Source of the DNA: an uncultured Collinsella sp.
GTDB lineage: Bacteria; Actinomycetota; Coriobacteriia; Coriobacteriales; Coriobacteriaceae
DNA length: 34,645 bases
Direction of reading: 5' to 3'
NCBI GenBank assembly: GCA_905199225.1
Contig: CAJKFS010000026.1
Span: 1-34,645, forward strand
Below the pieces are notes generated by a model that did not search any database, was not told the origin of the DNA, and saw only the letters and a program-made list of their open reading frames with translations. The position numbers were made by a program, and so were the translations under genes. Positions 16,188 to 24,528 of this stretch are shown in pieces. Numbering within the stretch: the stretch's first letter is position 1; each line of letters opens with the position of its first letter.

Positions 16188-17684
16188 CTAGTCCTGGGCT
16201 TTGATACTCGGCAGCAGGATCTGCGCGAGGTAGTCGGTCTCGAGTTTGGTGGCGGCGTCGGCCTTGCCGTCTTTGCCGACCAGCACGTTCTTGATCTGGC
16301 TATAGGTATAGCGGTTGCCGGTCGTAAGCTCGACAAGCTCAATGGCCGTGTCCATGGGGTAGGTCGACACGGGGTCTTGCGTGCGCCCGTTGATGGTCTG
16401 GGGCACCACATACGGATAGACGGGGCCGCTGGCGTAGACGGTGTAGCCGTTGCCAAGGTTTGCCGCACCCAAAACCGTATCGCCCTCATCGGGCGTAAAG
16501 CTCTCGCCCTCGCGCACCGCGACGAGCGTCACGATCGGCGTATCGCTGTCGCCGGCAAGATAGATGCATAGTGTGCTGCCGTTTTGCCAAGTCGCGACTT
16601 TGCCGTACCACTCAACGGGAATATCGAGCTGATACAGGTCCGTTGCCTTATGTCGAGCATCGGCGTCGCGGGCCGCCTGCGCCTTGCGGGAGCTCACGGC
16701 ATTGACGGCGGCGTCGCGCCGTGCGGTTGCTGCCTGCTGGAGCACTTTGGCAGCCGCGGCGGAGCTCGCACCGCCCTCCTCGGCATACTTGGCGGCGGCA
16801 TCGATCTGGTCGTCGGTTACCGTGTCGGCCGAAGGCACCTTGAGCTTAAAGGTGGCCTGGGCACTTAAATCCTGTTCATCGCTCTTAACGGTGACCTGCG
16901 TCTTGGTGGTCGGGACGGTATAGATGGTGCCGTCGGCCGCGATGGGGGAGGCAGCGATGGAGAGCGTGTAATCGCCAGGCAGCAGTTTGATGCCGCGGCC
17001 GTGCTCGTCAACATAGAGCGTTTCGCTCACGGAGGAGCCATCAGCGTCCTGACCACTCACCTGTACGGGAATCTTGGAGCCGGTAGAACAGTCGAGGCCC
17101 GCGGCATGCACGCCAATCTGCACTGACATCATCGTGTGGGCATTGGCGGCGACAGCGGCAGCCTGCTCTTGCTGATATCCGTTCCAGGCGGCATAGCCTG
17201 CGCCGCCGGCGACGAGCGCGACGGCCACGACACCGGCGACCATCAGATTGCGGCGCTTGGGCGACATCTTGCGATGGCGAACCTCGGCCTCGCGTGCTGA
17301 GGGAACGGACGGTAGGGGGATATCGCCCATGGCGATGGTCTCGTCCACGGCAGGCGCAGAGCCCAGGCCGGGAAGCTCGCGGGTCAGCGAATCTTCGGCC
17401 GGCAAGCTGTCGAGCAAGATGGTTTCCTCGCTCGTGTCGGATTCGGGCTGGTCGTCGGCCTCGCATTCGGTGTCTTCATGATCTGCCTCATCTTCGGCAG
17501 GCTCAACGTCGTCTGCGTCCTGATCATCGGACTGCGCCTCGGCTTCCGACTCATCCTGCACATCAACGCCCGAATCGTCAAACGCAATCTCATCGAGTGA
17601 AATCCGGTCTAAGCTCTCCAAGGCCTCAGCGCAAGCTTCTGCATCTTGGGCCGCATCCTCTTGGCCCATCGTCTCATCTTTCAT
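16188..17684 (-). CDS. Acidic single-pass membrane protein of unknown function
   Basis: A 498-residue protein, not recognised. Residues 1-100 are very rich in Asp/Glu (for example D-D-Q-D-A-D-D-V-E-P-A-E-D-E), then a basic stop-transfer M-S-P-K-R-R-N and one membrane segment at about 149-171 (V-A-G-V-V-A-V-A-L-V-A-G-G-A-G-Y). The C-terminal ~325 residues should be outside the cell and include a beta-rich region, an Ala-rich helical stretch near 300-345 and a final globular part. The acidic N-terminus would then be cytoplasmic. A GGGGGAT ribosome binding site precedes ATG 17684. Similar tripartite proteins in actinobacteria are often surface or envelope proteins. Confidence 0.8.
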   Translation of the reverse strand: MKDETMGQEDAAQDAEACAEALESLDRISLDEIAFDDSGVDVQDESEAEAQSDDQDADDVEPAEDEADHEDTECEADDQPESDTSEETILLDSLPAEDSLTRELPGLGSAPAVDETIAMGDIPLPSVPSAREAEVRHRKMSPKRRNLMVAGVVAVALVAGGAGYAAWNGYQQEQAAAVAANAHTMMSVQIGVHAAGLDCSTGSKIPVQVSGQDADGSSVSETLYVDEHGRGIKLLPGDYTLSIAASPIAADGTIYTVPTTKTQVTVKSDEQDLSAQATFKLKVPSADTVTDDQIDAAAKYAEEGGASSAAAAKVLQQAATARRDAAVNAVSSRKAQAARDADARHKATDLYQLDIPVEWYGKVATWQNGSTLCIYLAGDSDTPIVTLVAVREGESFTPDEGDTVLGAANLGNGYTVYASGPVYPYVVPQTINGRTQDPVSTYPMDTAIELVELTTGNRYTYSQIKNVLVGKDGKADAATKLETDYLAQILLPSIKAQD

Positions 17685-17806
17685 ATATCCCCCAAGCTCA
17701 ATATCGGGACAACACTGTACCCAAAAATGGAGCCATATAAAGCGCGTGCGAAATATAAGATCCGATTTAACTCGAGCGCATCGTTCGGCCGCATCCTCGC
17801 GGCAGC

Positions 17807-17847
17807 AAAAGGCCCCCGGAACGCGAACGAATCACATTCCGGGGGCT
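17807..17847 (-). terminator. Terminator of the TetR/membrane-protein transcript
   Basis: On the minus strand AGCCCCCGGAA and TTCCGGGGGCC pair across a 15-base loop and are followed by TTTT. It lies 70 bases past the stop of the 17918 gene. Confidence 0.85.
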
Positions 17848-17917
17848 CTGCAATGCGTTGAGTTGCGCGGAGCCGGCTATGCTGCTTCGCGCTCAAGCGA
17901 TGTCTGCGTCAGGCGCG

Positions 17918-18925
17918 TTACTCGGCGTGCGCGTAATCAACCTTGGCGCGGCGAGCGGTAGCCTTCTCCCAATCGCTGGTGCCCTCAAAGACATCCTGCT
18001 TGTAGGGATTGCGGCCGAGCTTCTTGGCACGGTAGACGATGTAGATGATCGCGGCGACGTTGGCGACCAGTGCGGCGATCGAGACCGCGGTAGCGGCGCC
18101 GGGGTCGAGCGTGGAGTGGGTCACAAAGATGGACTCCTCCTGGAAGTACGGGAACACCTGGGCAAACATGCACCAAATGGCCAGCGTAAAGGCGCGGTTC
18201 TGGATCCAGCCGCCCTTGTTCCAGATAAAGGCGGCGACGGTGGGCGCCAGCAGCAGCGCAAAGCCGCAGAACCAGGAGTGGGTGGGCAGGCAGTTGTAGG
18301 TGTAGCAGAAGTTCCAGATATCGTAGGCGATGATGTAGACCCAGGTCATATCGGGCCACAGCATATCGGTCTGATCCTCGGAGGCGTAGACGCTCCACCA
18401 ACCGGTCATGCAGAAGATGTTGATGATACCGGCGATGCCGTTGAACACGTTGTTCCAGCCGGCCAGCTGCGTAGCACCTTCGGAGGTGACCCAGGTGGAC
18501 TCGCCCAGGACAAAGAAGTGATAGGCGCTTTCGAAGTCGGACACGACGGCGATCATGATGTTGATGGCGACGATCACAAACGGCCATGCGCGGAACCAAT
18601 GCGCCTTGCCGATCTTGCCCCACTGGTACTTAATGGCAATGAAGCCCCAGCAACCGGCCAGCGCCGCGTATACCTTGGCGTAGTGGAACCAGCTGTTCTG
18701 GTACACATGGGTGGGGTTGGTGAGCGCCCACTCGGCACCCTGCGAAACGCCGATGGCGATAGCGACGCAGTAGATGGTCATGGCCAGCGGAGCCACGCCA
18801 AAGATGATGGCCGCGCCCAGCTTAGTGCGGCGGCCGACCTCGTTGAGCACGATCAGGCCGATAAAGACCATGGCCCAGCCGGCCCAGTGGATAAGGGTAT
18901 CGCTACCCCAAACATCGAACAGCAT
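17918..18925 (-). CDS. Multi-pass membrane protein, DUF5692-like
   Basis: A 335-residue integral membrane protein rich in Trp, Phe and Tyr, with about eight or nine hydrophobic segments and a short charged C-terminal tail. As far as I can recall it resembles the DUF5692 family of gut Coriobacteriia; no function is known. Conserved-looking motifs include N-C-L-P-T-H-S-W-F-C-G-F and a W-W-S-V-Y-A-S-E-D-Q segment. AAAGGAG stands before ATG 18925. It follows the TetR gene by 63 bases on the same strand, so the two probably form an operon under the shared operator. Confidence 0.82.
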   Translation of the reverse strand: MLFDVWGSDTLIHWAGWAMVFIGLIVLNEVGRRTKLGAAIIFGVAPLAMTIYCVAIAIGVSQGAEWALTNPTHVYQNSWFHYAKVYAALAGCWGFIAIKYQWGKIGKAHWFRAWPFVIVAINIMIAVVSDFESAYHFFVLGESTWVTSEGATQLAGWNNVFNGIAGIINIFCMTGWWSVYASEDQTDMLWPDMTWVYIIAYDIWNFCYTYNCLPTHSWFCGFALLLAPTVAAFIWNKGGWIQNRAFTLAIWCMFAQVFPYFQEESIFVTHSTLDPGAATAVSIAALVANVAAIIYIVYRAKKLGRNPYKQDVFEGTSDWEKATARRAKVDYAHAE

Positions 18926-18988
18926 GCTGCTCTCCTTTCACACGCCCGCGGCCCCTCTTCTGATCGCGGACAGTTTGGCCAAATGTCG

Positions 18989-19651
18989 TCAGTTCTGGGG
19001 CTTGCGCTCCGGATACTTGGCGGTATAGCCCTCGATGTGGAGTGTCGAGGCGATGATTTCCTTGACCGTCTCGTCGGGCACATCGGGGTGCGTGCGGATA
19101 TACATCAACAACCCCATGATGAGGGTGTAGAACGTCTCGTAGACATGGTCGATGCGTAGCTCATGATGGGCGACAAAATCCACCACGGTGGTGTCGCAGA
19201 TATACTGCGCCACGCGCTGGACCACGTTGTGCAAAAAGCCGCCGTAGAGCGCGCCGCTGCTCGAGGTGAGCGTGCTCGGCAGCTCGTGGCCGCTGGCGAC
19301 CAGGCGCTTAAAGAGCGGGGCGACGGTGTCGAGCGCGCCCTCGATATCGCCGACGGTGCGGCCGGCGTTCCACTGCTCGAGCTCGGAGATAAAGCCGTCG
19401 ATCGCCTCGTCCATAACAGCGGTGACGGCGGCGTCCATATCGGCAAAGTAGTGGTAGAACAATGAACGCGTGCAGCCGGCTCGCTTGGTCACGGCCGATA
19501 CCGATAGGTGGGACACGCCCAGCTCGGAGCTTACGGTGCGCACGGCATCGAGGATCTCGCGACGGCGTTCGTCGCCTGTCAGGCGCTTTGCCGCGCTATC
19601 GGATGCGGGAACGGCATCGACCACAGAGGTATCTGCTGTGTTGTTGCCCAT
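18989..19651 (-). CDS. TetR family transcriptional regulator
   Basis: A 220-residue one-component regulator. Residues about 28-75 form the TetR helix-turn-helix: R-R-E-I-L-D-A-V-R-T-V-S, then H-L-S-V-S-A-V-T-K-R-A-G-C-T-R-S-L-F-Y-H-Y-F-A-D. The larger C-terminal helical domain would bind an unknown ligand. It is transcribed away from the oxidoreductase at 19841, and two palindromes lie in the gap. It most likely represses itself, the downstream membrane protein and the oxidoreductase. Confidence 0.92.
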   Translation of the reverse strand: MGNNTADTSVVDAVPASDSAAKRLTGDERRREILDAVRTVSSELGVSHLSVSAVTKRAGCTRSLFYHYFADMDAAVTAVMDEAIDGFISELEQWNAGRTVGDIEGALDTVAPLFKRLVASGHELPSTLTSSSGALYGGFLHNVVQRVAQYICDTTVVDFVAHHELRIDHVYETFYTLIMGLLMYIRTHPDVPDETVKEIIASTLHIEGYTAKYPERKPQN

Positions 19652-19705
19652 GTTCTGCCGCCTTTCATCCTCTTTTGCCTGACCGTTCGCCTAACAGTCT
19701 TGAAT

Positions 19706-19751
19706 ATTGTTGACGGTTCGTCAATACTATTTTTGACACAATGTCAACAAT
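19706..19751. promoter_or_regulatory. Double palindromic operator in the divergent promoter region
   Basis: TTGACGGTTCGTCAA (19710-19724) and TTGACACAATGTCAA (19733-19747) are two 15-bp palindromes centred 23 bp apart. They are nested in a larger dyad, ATTGTTGAC (19706-19714) and GTCAACAAT (19743-19751). This fits two TetR dimers on one face of the DNA between the divergent genes. Confidence 0.8.
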
Positions 19752-19840
19752 GGCGGGTGAACGGCATGGGGGCATGCCCGGCCTGCAGAAAAAGAGGGGC
19801 GCTGCGGCCTCGTCGGGCTGCGGCAAGAGAAGGGACAACC

Positions 19841-22618
19841 ATGATTCTCAACGGACCGGGGATTAGTTACACTGAGCCCGATATCGGCGCGGAGTTCGTG
19901 CCGCCGCTGCCGGAGCATCCGCGTGAGGCCATCGTCAAGCTGTGCGAGCACTGCACCAACCGTCTGCTGCATCGCGATGAGCTGCTGGGCTACGAGTACT
20001 GGTCGTTTGCCGAGGCCGCAACCGACGAGCAGGCCGAAGTGCTCTGCAAGATGAAGATGCGCCGTCCCTATACGCTGCCCGAGATGGTCAAGCTCACCGG
20101 CATGCCCGAAGCCGATATCGAGAAGATGCTCGACGACATGAGCTACACGGGCCTGCTCGAGTACAACTGGGAAAACCCCGAGCGCGCCAAGCAGTGGGTA
20201 CTGCCCATGCTGGTGCCGGGTTCCGCCGAGTTCCTCAACATGCGCGTGAGCCAGCTCGAGGAGCATCCGGTCTATGCCAAGTTCTTTGAGCAGGCGTCCA
20301 AGGGGCCGCTGTCCAAGGCCACGCCGATGGTGCCGCCCGGAGGCGCCGGTATCGGCATGCACGTCATTCCGGTCGAGAAGGCCATTGACGCCGCAAGCAC
20401 CTCGGTGCCTATTGAGCATATCGAGCATTGGCTCGACAAATACGAGGGTAAGTATGCCGCTAGCACCTGCAGCTGCCGCGCGAGCCGTCGCGTGATGGGT
20501 GAGGGCTGCGCCGACGACCCGGCAGATTGGTGCATTGCCGTGGGCGATATGGCCGACTATGTGGTTGAGACCGACCGCGGCCATTACGTGACGCGCGACG
20601 AGGTCTACGACATTCTGCGCCAGGCCGAGGACAACGGCTTTGTGCACCAGATCACCAATATCGACGGCGAGAACAAGATCTTCGCTATCTGCAACTGCAA
20701 CGTCAACGTGTGCTACGCCCTGCGCACCTCTCAGCTGTTCAACACGCCCAACCTGTCGCGCTCGGCCTATGTCGCCAAAGTCGAGAAGGACAAGTGCGTG
20801 GCCTGCGGTCGCTGCGTTGAGGTGTGTCCGGCCGGCGCCGCCAAACTGGGCCAGAAGCTCTGCAGCAAAAAGGCCGGCGGACAGGTGCCCGAGTATCCGC
20901 GCCAGGAGCTGCCCGATTCCACCAAGTGGGACCACACCAAGTGGTCGCCCAACTACCGCAACGACAACCGCATCGAGACGCATGAGTCCGGCACCGCTCC
21001 CTGCAAGACGGCCTGCCCCGCGCACGTTGCCGTTCAGGGCTATTTGAAGCTCGCGGCTCAGGGTCGCTATGACGAGGCCCTAGCACTCATTAAGCGCGAG
21101 AACCCGCTGCCCGCTATCTGCGGCCGTGTGTGCAACCGCCGCTGCGAGGATGCCTGCACCCGCGGCCGTGTGGACGCCGCCGTGGCTATCGACGAGGTCA
21201 AGAAGTTTATCGCCCAGCGCGATCTGGACGCCGCGACCCGCTATGTCCCACCTGTGGTGACCCCGACGCGCGCTGGCGGCTTCGATCAGAAGATTGCCAT
21301 CATCGGTGCCGGCCCGGCTGGCCTGTCCTGTGCTTTCTATCTTGCCGAGAAGGGCTACAAGCCCGTCGTGTTCGAGAAGAACGAGCGCCCGGGTGGCATG
21401 CTCACCTATGGCATTCCCAGCTTTAAGCTGCAGAAGGATGTTATCGAGGCCGAGGTCGAGATCATTCGCCTGATGGGTGCCGAGTTCCGCTATGGCGTGG
21501 AGGTCGGTCGTGATGTGACGCTCGACGAGCTGCGCGCGCAGGGCTTTAAGGCCTTCTACGTGGCCATCGGCTGCCAGGGCGGCCGCCTTGCCGGTATTCC
21601 GGGCGAGGATGCCGAGGACGTGACCGTGGCCGTCGACTTCCTTCGCGAGGTTAACAGCGGCAAGATCGATACCCTGTCCGGCCGCACCATTGTGGTGGGC
21701 GGCGGCAACGTGGCCATCGACGTTGCCCGCAACGCCTGCCGTCTGGGATCGGCGCACGTTGAGATGTTCTGCCTGGAGAGCGAGGTCCAGATGCCCGCCA
21801 GCGAGGAGGAACGTCGCGAGGCCGTTGAGGACGGCGCTCACATCAGCTGCGGCTGGGGCCCCAAGGAGATTCACCTGGACGAGGCCGGTCGTGTGTGCGG
21901 TATCACCTTCAAGCGCTGCACGCGTGTCTTTGACGACGAGGGCCGTTTTGCGCCCGAGTACGACGAGAACGATCTGCGCCGTGTCGATGCCGACCGTGTC
22001 GTCATGTCGATTGGCCAGTCCATTGTGTGGGGCGACCTGCTAGCTGGCTCCAAGGTGGAGCTCGGCCGCGGCCAGGGTGCCCTTGCCGATCCCCAGACCT
22101 ACCAGACCGCCGAGCCAGACATCTTTGTGGGCGGCGACGTCTACACCGGCCCCAGCTTTGCCATCGACGCTATCGCCGCCGGCCACGAGGCCGCGGTGTC
22201 CATCCATCGCTTTGTGCAGCCGGGCTCCACGCTCACCATCGGCCGCAATCAGCGCCGCTACACCGCGCTCGACCGCGACGACGTTGTGCTCGAGAGCTAC
22301 GACAACGCGAGCCGCGAGGTGGCCCATGTCGACCGCGAGCGCGAGAAGGCTGAGCCGTTTAGCGAGTATGTCGAGACCTTTACCGAGGAGCAGGTGCGCG
22401 CCGAGACCGCCCGCTGCCTGGGCTGCGGCGCCTCGATCGTCGACCCCAACAAGTGCATCGGCTGCGGCCTGTGCACCACCAAGTGCGCGTTTGACGCTAT
22501 CCATCTGGATCGCGACCGCCCCGAGTGCTCCACGATGGTCAAATACGAGCAAAAGCTCCCGAGCCTTGGCAAGTATGCTTTAAAGCGTGCAATCAAAATC
22601 AAGTTCGGTCGTAAATAG
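19841..22618 (+). CDS. Large FAD/NAD(P) oxidoreductase with multiple [4Fe-4S] domains (GltD-like)
   Basis: A 925-residue soluble electron-transfer flavoprotein. Residues 1-310 are a cysteine-containing N-terminal region (L-C-E-H-C-T-N, C-S-C-R-A-S-R-R, I-C-N-C-N-V-N-V-C). One [4Fe-4S] motif, C-V-A-C-G-R-C-V-E-V-C-P, starts at 319. A GltD-type iron-sulfur domain follows (C-K-T-A-C-P-A-H; I-C-G-R-V-C-N-R-R-C-E-D-A-C). FAD binding is at G-A-G-P-A-G (489-494) and NAD(P) binding at G-G-G-N-V-A-I-D near 620. C-terminal cysteines (C-L-G-C-G, C-I-G-C-G-L-C-T-T-K-C, 859 on) bind another cluster. It could move electrons from NAD(P)H to a ferredoxin or a reductase partner. The ATG at 19841 follows AGAAGGGA; upstream frames lack this. 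Confidence 0.88.
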   Translation: MILNGPGISYTEPDIGAEFVPPLPEHPREAIVKLCEHCTNRLLHRDELLGYEYWSFAEAATDEQAEVLCKMKMRRPYTLPEMVKLTGMPEADIEKMLDDMSYTGLLEYNWENPERAKQWVLPMLVPGSAEFLNMRVSQLEEHPVYAKFFEQASKGPLSKATPMVPPGGAGIGMHVIPVEKAIDAASTSVPIEHIEHWLDKYEGKYAASTCSCRASRRVMGEGCADDPADWCIAVGDMADYVVETDRGHYVTRDEVYDILRQAEDNGFVHQITNIDGENKIFAICNCNVNVCYALRTSQLFNTPNLSRSAYVAKVEKDKCVACGRCVEVCPAGAAKLGQKLCSKKAGGQVPEYPRQELPDSTKWDHTKWSPNYRNDNRIETHESGTAPCKTACPAHVAVQGYLKLAAQGRYDEALALIKRENPLPAICGRVCNRRCEDACTRGRVDAAVAIDEVKKFIAQRDLDAATRYVPPVVTPTRAGGFDQKIAIIGAGPAGLSCAFYLAEKGYKPVVFEKNERPGGMLTYGIPSFKLQKDVIEAEVEIIRLMGAEFRYGVEVGRDVTLDELRAQGFKAFYVAIGCQGGRLAGIPGEDAEDVTVAVDFLREVNSGKIDTLSGRTIVVGGGNVAIDVARNACRLGSAHVEMFCLESEVQMPASEEERREAVEDGAHISCGWGPKEIHLDEAGRVCGITFKRCTRVFDDEGRFAPEYDENDLRRVDADRVVMSIGQSIVWGDLLAGSKVELGRGQGALADPQTYQTAEPDIFVGGDVYTGPSFAIDAIAAGHEAAVSIHRFVQPGSTLTIGRNQRRYTALDRDDVVLESYDNASREVAHVDREREKAEPFSEYVETFTEEQVRAETARCLGCGASIVDPNKCIGCGLCTTKCAFDAIHLDRDRPECSTMVKYEQKLPSLGKYALKRAIKIKFGRK

Positions 22619-22633
22619 GTAACCATGGCGGGT

Positions 22634-22669
22634 AAGGGGACGGCGCAGACTAGATTTCGCCGTCCCCTT
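22634..22669 (+). terminator. Terminator-like hairpin after the oxidoreductase
   Basis: AAGGGGACGGCG and CGCCGTCCCCTT are a perfect 12-bp stem followed by GCTTTGAGTTT, an interrupted T-run. Confidence 0.7.
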
Positions 22670-22714
22670 GCTTTGAGTTTGCATCGCATCAACCGTTGTT
22701 GAAAGGTTTCTACC

Positions 22715-23143
22715 TTGCATGAATTGGGAATCGTCTATCACATTATTCGCGATGTCGAGAATGTGGCGCGCGCTCATGGCGTGCGTCGCGTTTCGAGCGT
22801 CACGCTGCTGCTGGGCGAGGTCTCGGGCGTCGTTCCCGACTTGCTGCTCGACGCTTGGCGCTGGGCGGCAGATAAAAAGTCCATCACCGAGGGTGCGGAG
22901 CTTATTGTGGAGCCTGTCGAGGCCGTGACGCATTGCGAGGCGTGCGGCCGCGACTACGCGACGGTCGAGCACGGCAAGACCTGCCCCCATTGCGGTAGCG
23001 GCGAGACATACCTGCTGCAGGGCCAAGAGGTCATGATCAAACAGATCGAGACCCCCGACGAGGACCCGGCAGACGCTGCCCCCGACGGCTCTTCCGACGC
23101 TCCCGACGCCGTCGACGCCGCCAACCCCCTCCACATCGTCTAG
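22715..23143 (+). CDS. hypA: HypA hydrogenase nickel-insertion protein
   Basis: Delivers nickel to [NiFe]-hydrogenase maturation (and sometimes urease). The start is TTG at 22715, chosen because it yields the invariant N-terminal M-H-E with nickel-binding His2, and because GAAAGG lies upstream. The zinc site is complete: Cys74, Cys77, Cys90, Cys93. The 142-residue protein is about 25-30 residues longer than typical HypA, the extra being an Asp/Ala/Pro-rich tail. No hypB or hydrogenase gene is nearby. It follows the oxidoreductase terminator on the same strand. Confidence 0.9.
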   Translation: MHELGIVYHIIRDVENVARAHGVRRVSSVTLLLGEVSGVVPDLLLDAWRWAADKKSITEGAELIVEPVEAVTHCEACGRDYATVEHGKTCPHCGSGETYLLQGQEVMIKQIETPDEDPADAAPDGSSDAPDAVDAANPLHIV

Positions 23144-23147
23144 CTCC

Positions 23148-23203
23148 TAGTCGTTGGGGACGTTCTTGTTTGACTAGTCGCTTAAGAACGTCCCCAACGA
23201 CTA
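23148..23203. repeat. REP-like palindrome, complete copy 1
   Basis: TAGTCGTTGGGGACGTTCTT (23148-23167) is perfectly complemented at 23184-23203. The 16-base centre contains GACTAGTC, itself a palindrome. A closely related copy is at 26802. Confidence 0.85.
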
Positions 23204-23246
23204 CTTGCGCTAGAGCATAAGCTACGAAAATAGTCAAGTCATGTCT

Positions 23247-23450
23247 GTTTAAACAAAATGGTGGCACGCAGACGCATTGGGATCCACCTAAAAGAGGTCT
23301 TAACGAACAGTGCACCTTTATATGTCTTTGAAAGCAATCGGCAAATCACGTTTTAGCAGGCAATAAGCTGTAAACCGGCAACGTAATCAATTTGTAACAA
23401 ACTTAGACGTTTAAACAAATAATCCAACCTTTTGCGAATTTAGCTATAAT
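23247..23450 (+). promoter_or_regulatory. Upstream region of the mannose-type PTS operon
   Basis: GTTTAAACAAA occurs twice (23247-23257 and 23409-23419), each built on the palindrome GTTTAAAC. TATAAT at 23445-23450 has no good -35, which suggests an activator-dependent promoter. The rest of 23144-23520 shows the REP-like palindrome and AT-rich DNA, and no gene. Confidence 0.4.
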
Positions 23451-23520
23451 TCCACAAACCAAACAGGTATACTTCCTTAATGTCGTGTAGGAAATACGTA
23501 GACAAAAAGGAGGTTATGTG

Positions 23521-24510
23521 ATGGTAAGTATTGTTCTTGCTAGCCACGGGGACTTGGCAGCTGGAATCAAGCAGACGGGCTCGATGGTCTTTGGCGATCA
23601 GCCGTCTGTTGCCGTGGTCTCGCTCGAGCCGAGCATGGGCCCCGACGACTTCCGTGCCAAGGTCGAGGAAGCAGTCGCTTCCTTCGAGGACCAGGAGCAG
23701 GTGCTCTTCCTCGTTGATCTGTGGGGCGGCACGCCGTTCAACCAGATCAGCGGGCTCATCGAGGGCCACGATTCCTGGGCTATCGTCACCGGTGTCAACC
23801 TGCCTATGCTCATCGAGGCATATTCGCAGCGCTTTGACGCAAAGAACACTGCACATGCGATCGCAAAACATCTCGTGACTGAGGCTAAGGCTGGCGTGCG
23901 CGTCAAGCCCGAGTCTCTGGAGCCCGAGGAGAAGAAGCCGGCTGCGGCCGCCGCTGCTCCTGCAGGCGCCATCCCTCCGGGAACGGTCATCGGCGACGGG
24001 CACATCAAGATTGCCCACGTCCGTATCGACACCCGTCTGCTTCATGGTCAGGTGGCCACCACGTGGACCAAGCAGATCAACCCCAACCGCATCATCGTGG
24101 TTTCCGACGGCGTTGCTCACGACGAGCTCCGCAAGACCATGATCGAGCAGGCTGCCCCTCCGGGAGTCCATGCCAACGTCGTGCCCATCAAGAAGATGGC
24201 CGAGGTCGTCAAGGACACGCGCTTTGGTGACACCAAGGCCATGCTGCTCTTCGAGAACCCGCAGGATCTGCTCAGGGCCATCGAGGCCGGCGTCGACATC
24301 AAGGAAGTCAACATCGGTTCCATGGCTCACTCCAAGGGCAAGGTCGTCGTCACCAACGCCGTCGCTATGGGCGATGACGACGTTAAGACTCTCGAGGCCC
24401 TCAAGGCCAAGGGCGTCAAGTTCGAGGTCCGCAAGGTTCCTTCGGATTCCTCCGAGGATCTCGACGCCATGTTGAAGAAAGCTAAGGCCGAACTGGCCGC
24501 TCAAGCATAG
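23521..24510 (+). CDS. manX: Mannose-family PTS EIIAB component
   Basis: Cytoplasmic phosphotransfer protein of the mannose/fructose/sorbose PTS. The 329 residues hold an EIIA domain (about 1-130) with phosphorylatable His9 in V-L-A-S-H-G-D-L-A, an Ala/Pro linker (about 140-155), and an EIIB domain with His175 in R-L-L-H-G-Q-V that passes phosphate to the sugar. The fused AB layout is that of ManX. ATG 23521 sits 7 bases after AAAGGAGG; GTG 23518 is an alternative one codon earlier. It heads the EIIC-EIID-ManO set. Exact sugar (mannose, glucose, amino sugar, fructose) cannot be told. Confidence 0.94.
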   Translation: MVSIVLASHGDLAAGIKQTGSMVFGDQPSVAVVSLEPSMGPDDFRAKVEEAVASFEDQEQVLFLVDLWGGTPFNQISGLIEGHDSWAIVTGVNLPMLIEAYSQRFDAKNTAHAIAKHLVTEAKAGVRVKPESLEPEEKKPAAAAAAPAGAIPPGTVIGDGHIKIAHVRIDTRLLHGQVATTWTKQINPNRIIVVSDGVAHDELRKTMIEQAAPPGVHANVVPIKKMAEVVKDTRFGDTKAMLLFENPQDLLRAIEAGVDIKEVNIGSMAHSKGKVVVTNAVAMGDDDVKTLEALKAKGVKFEVRKVPSDSSEDLDAMLKKAKAELAAQA

Positions 24511-24528
24511 TAAAGGAGGGTCCGATAC

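Noticed and set aside
17858..19159. 433-codon plus-strand frame over the membrane protein and TetR genes
   Set aside because: It runs antisense across two well supported genes with ribosome binding sites and through their terminator.
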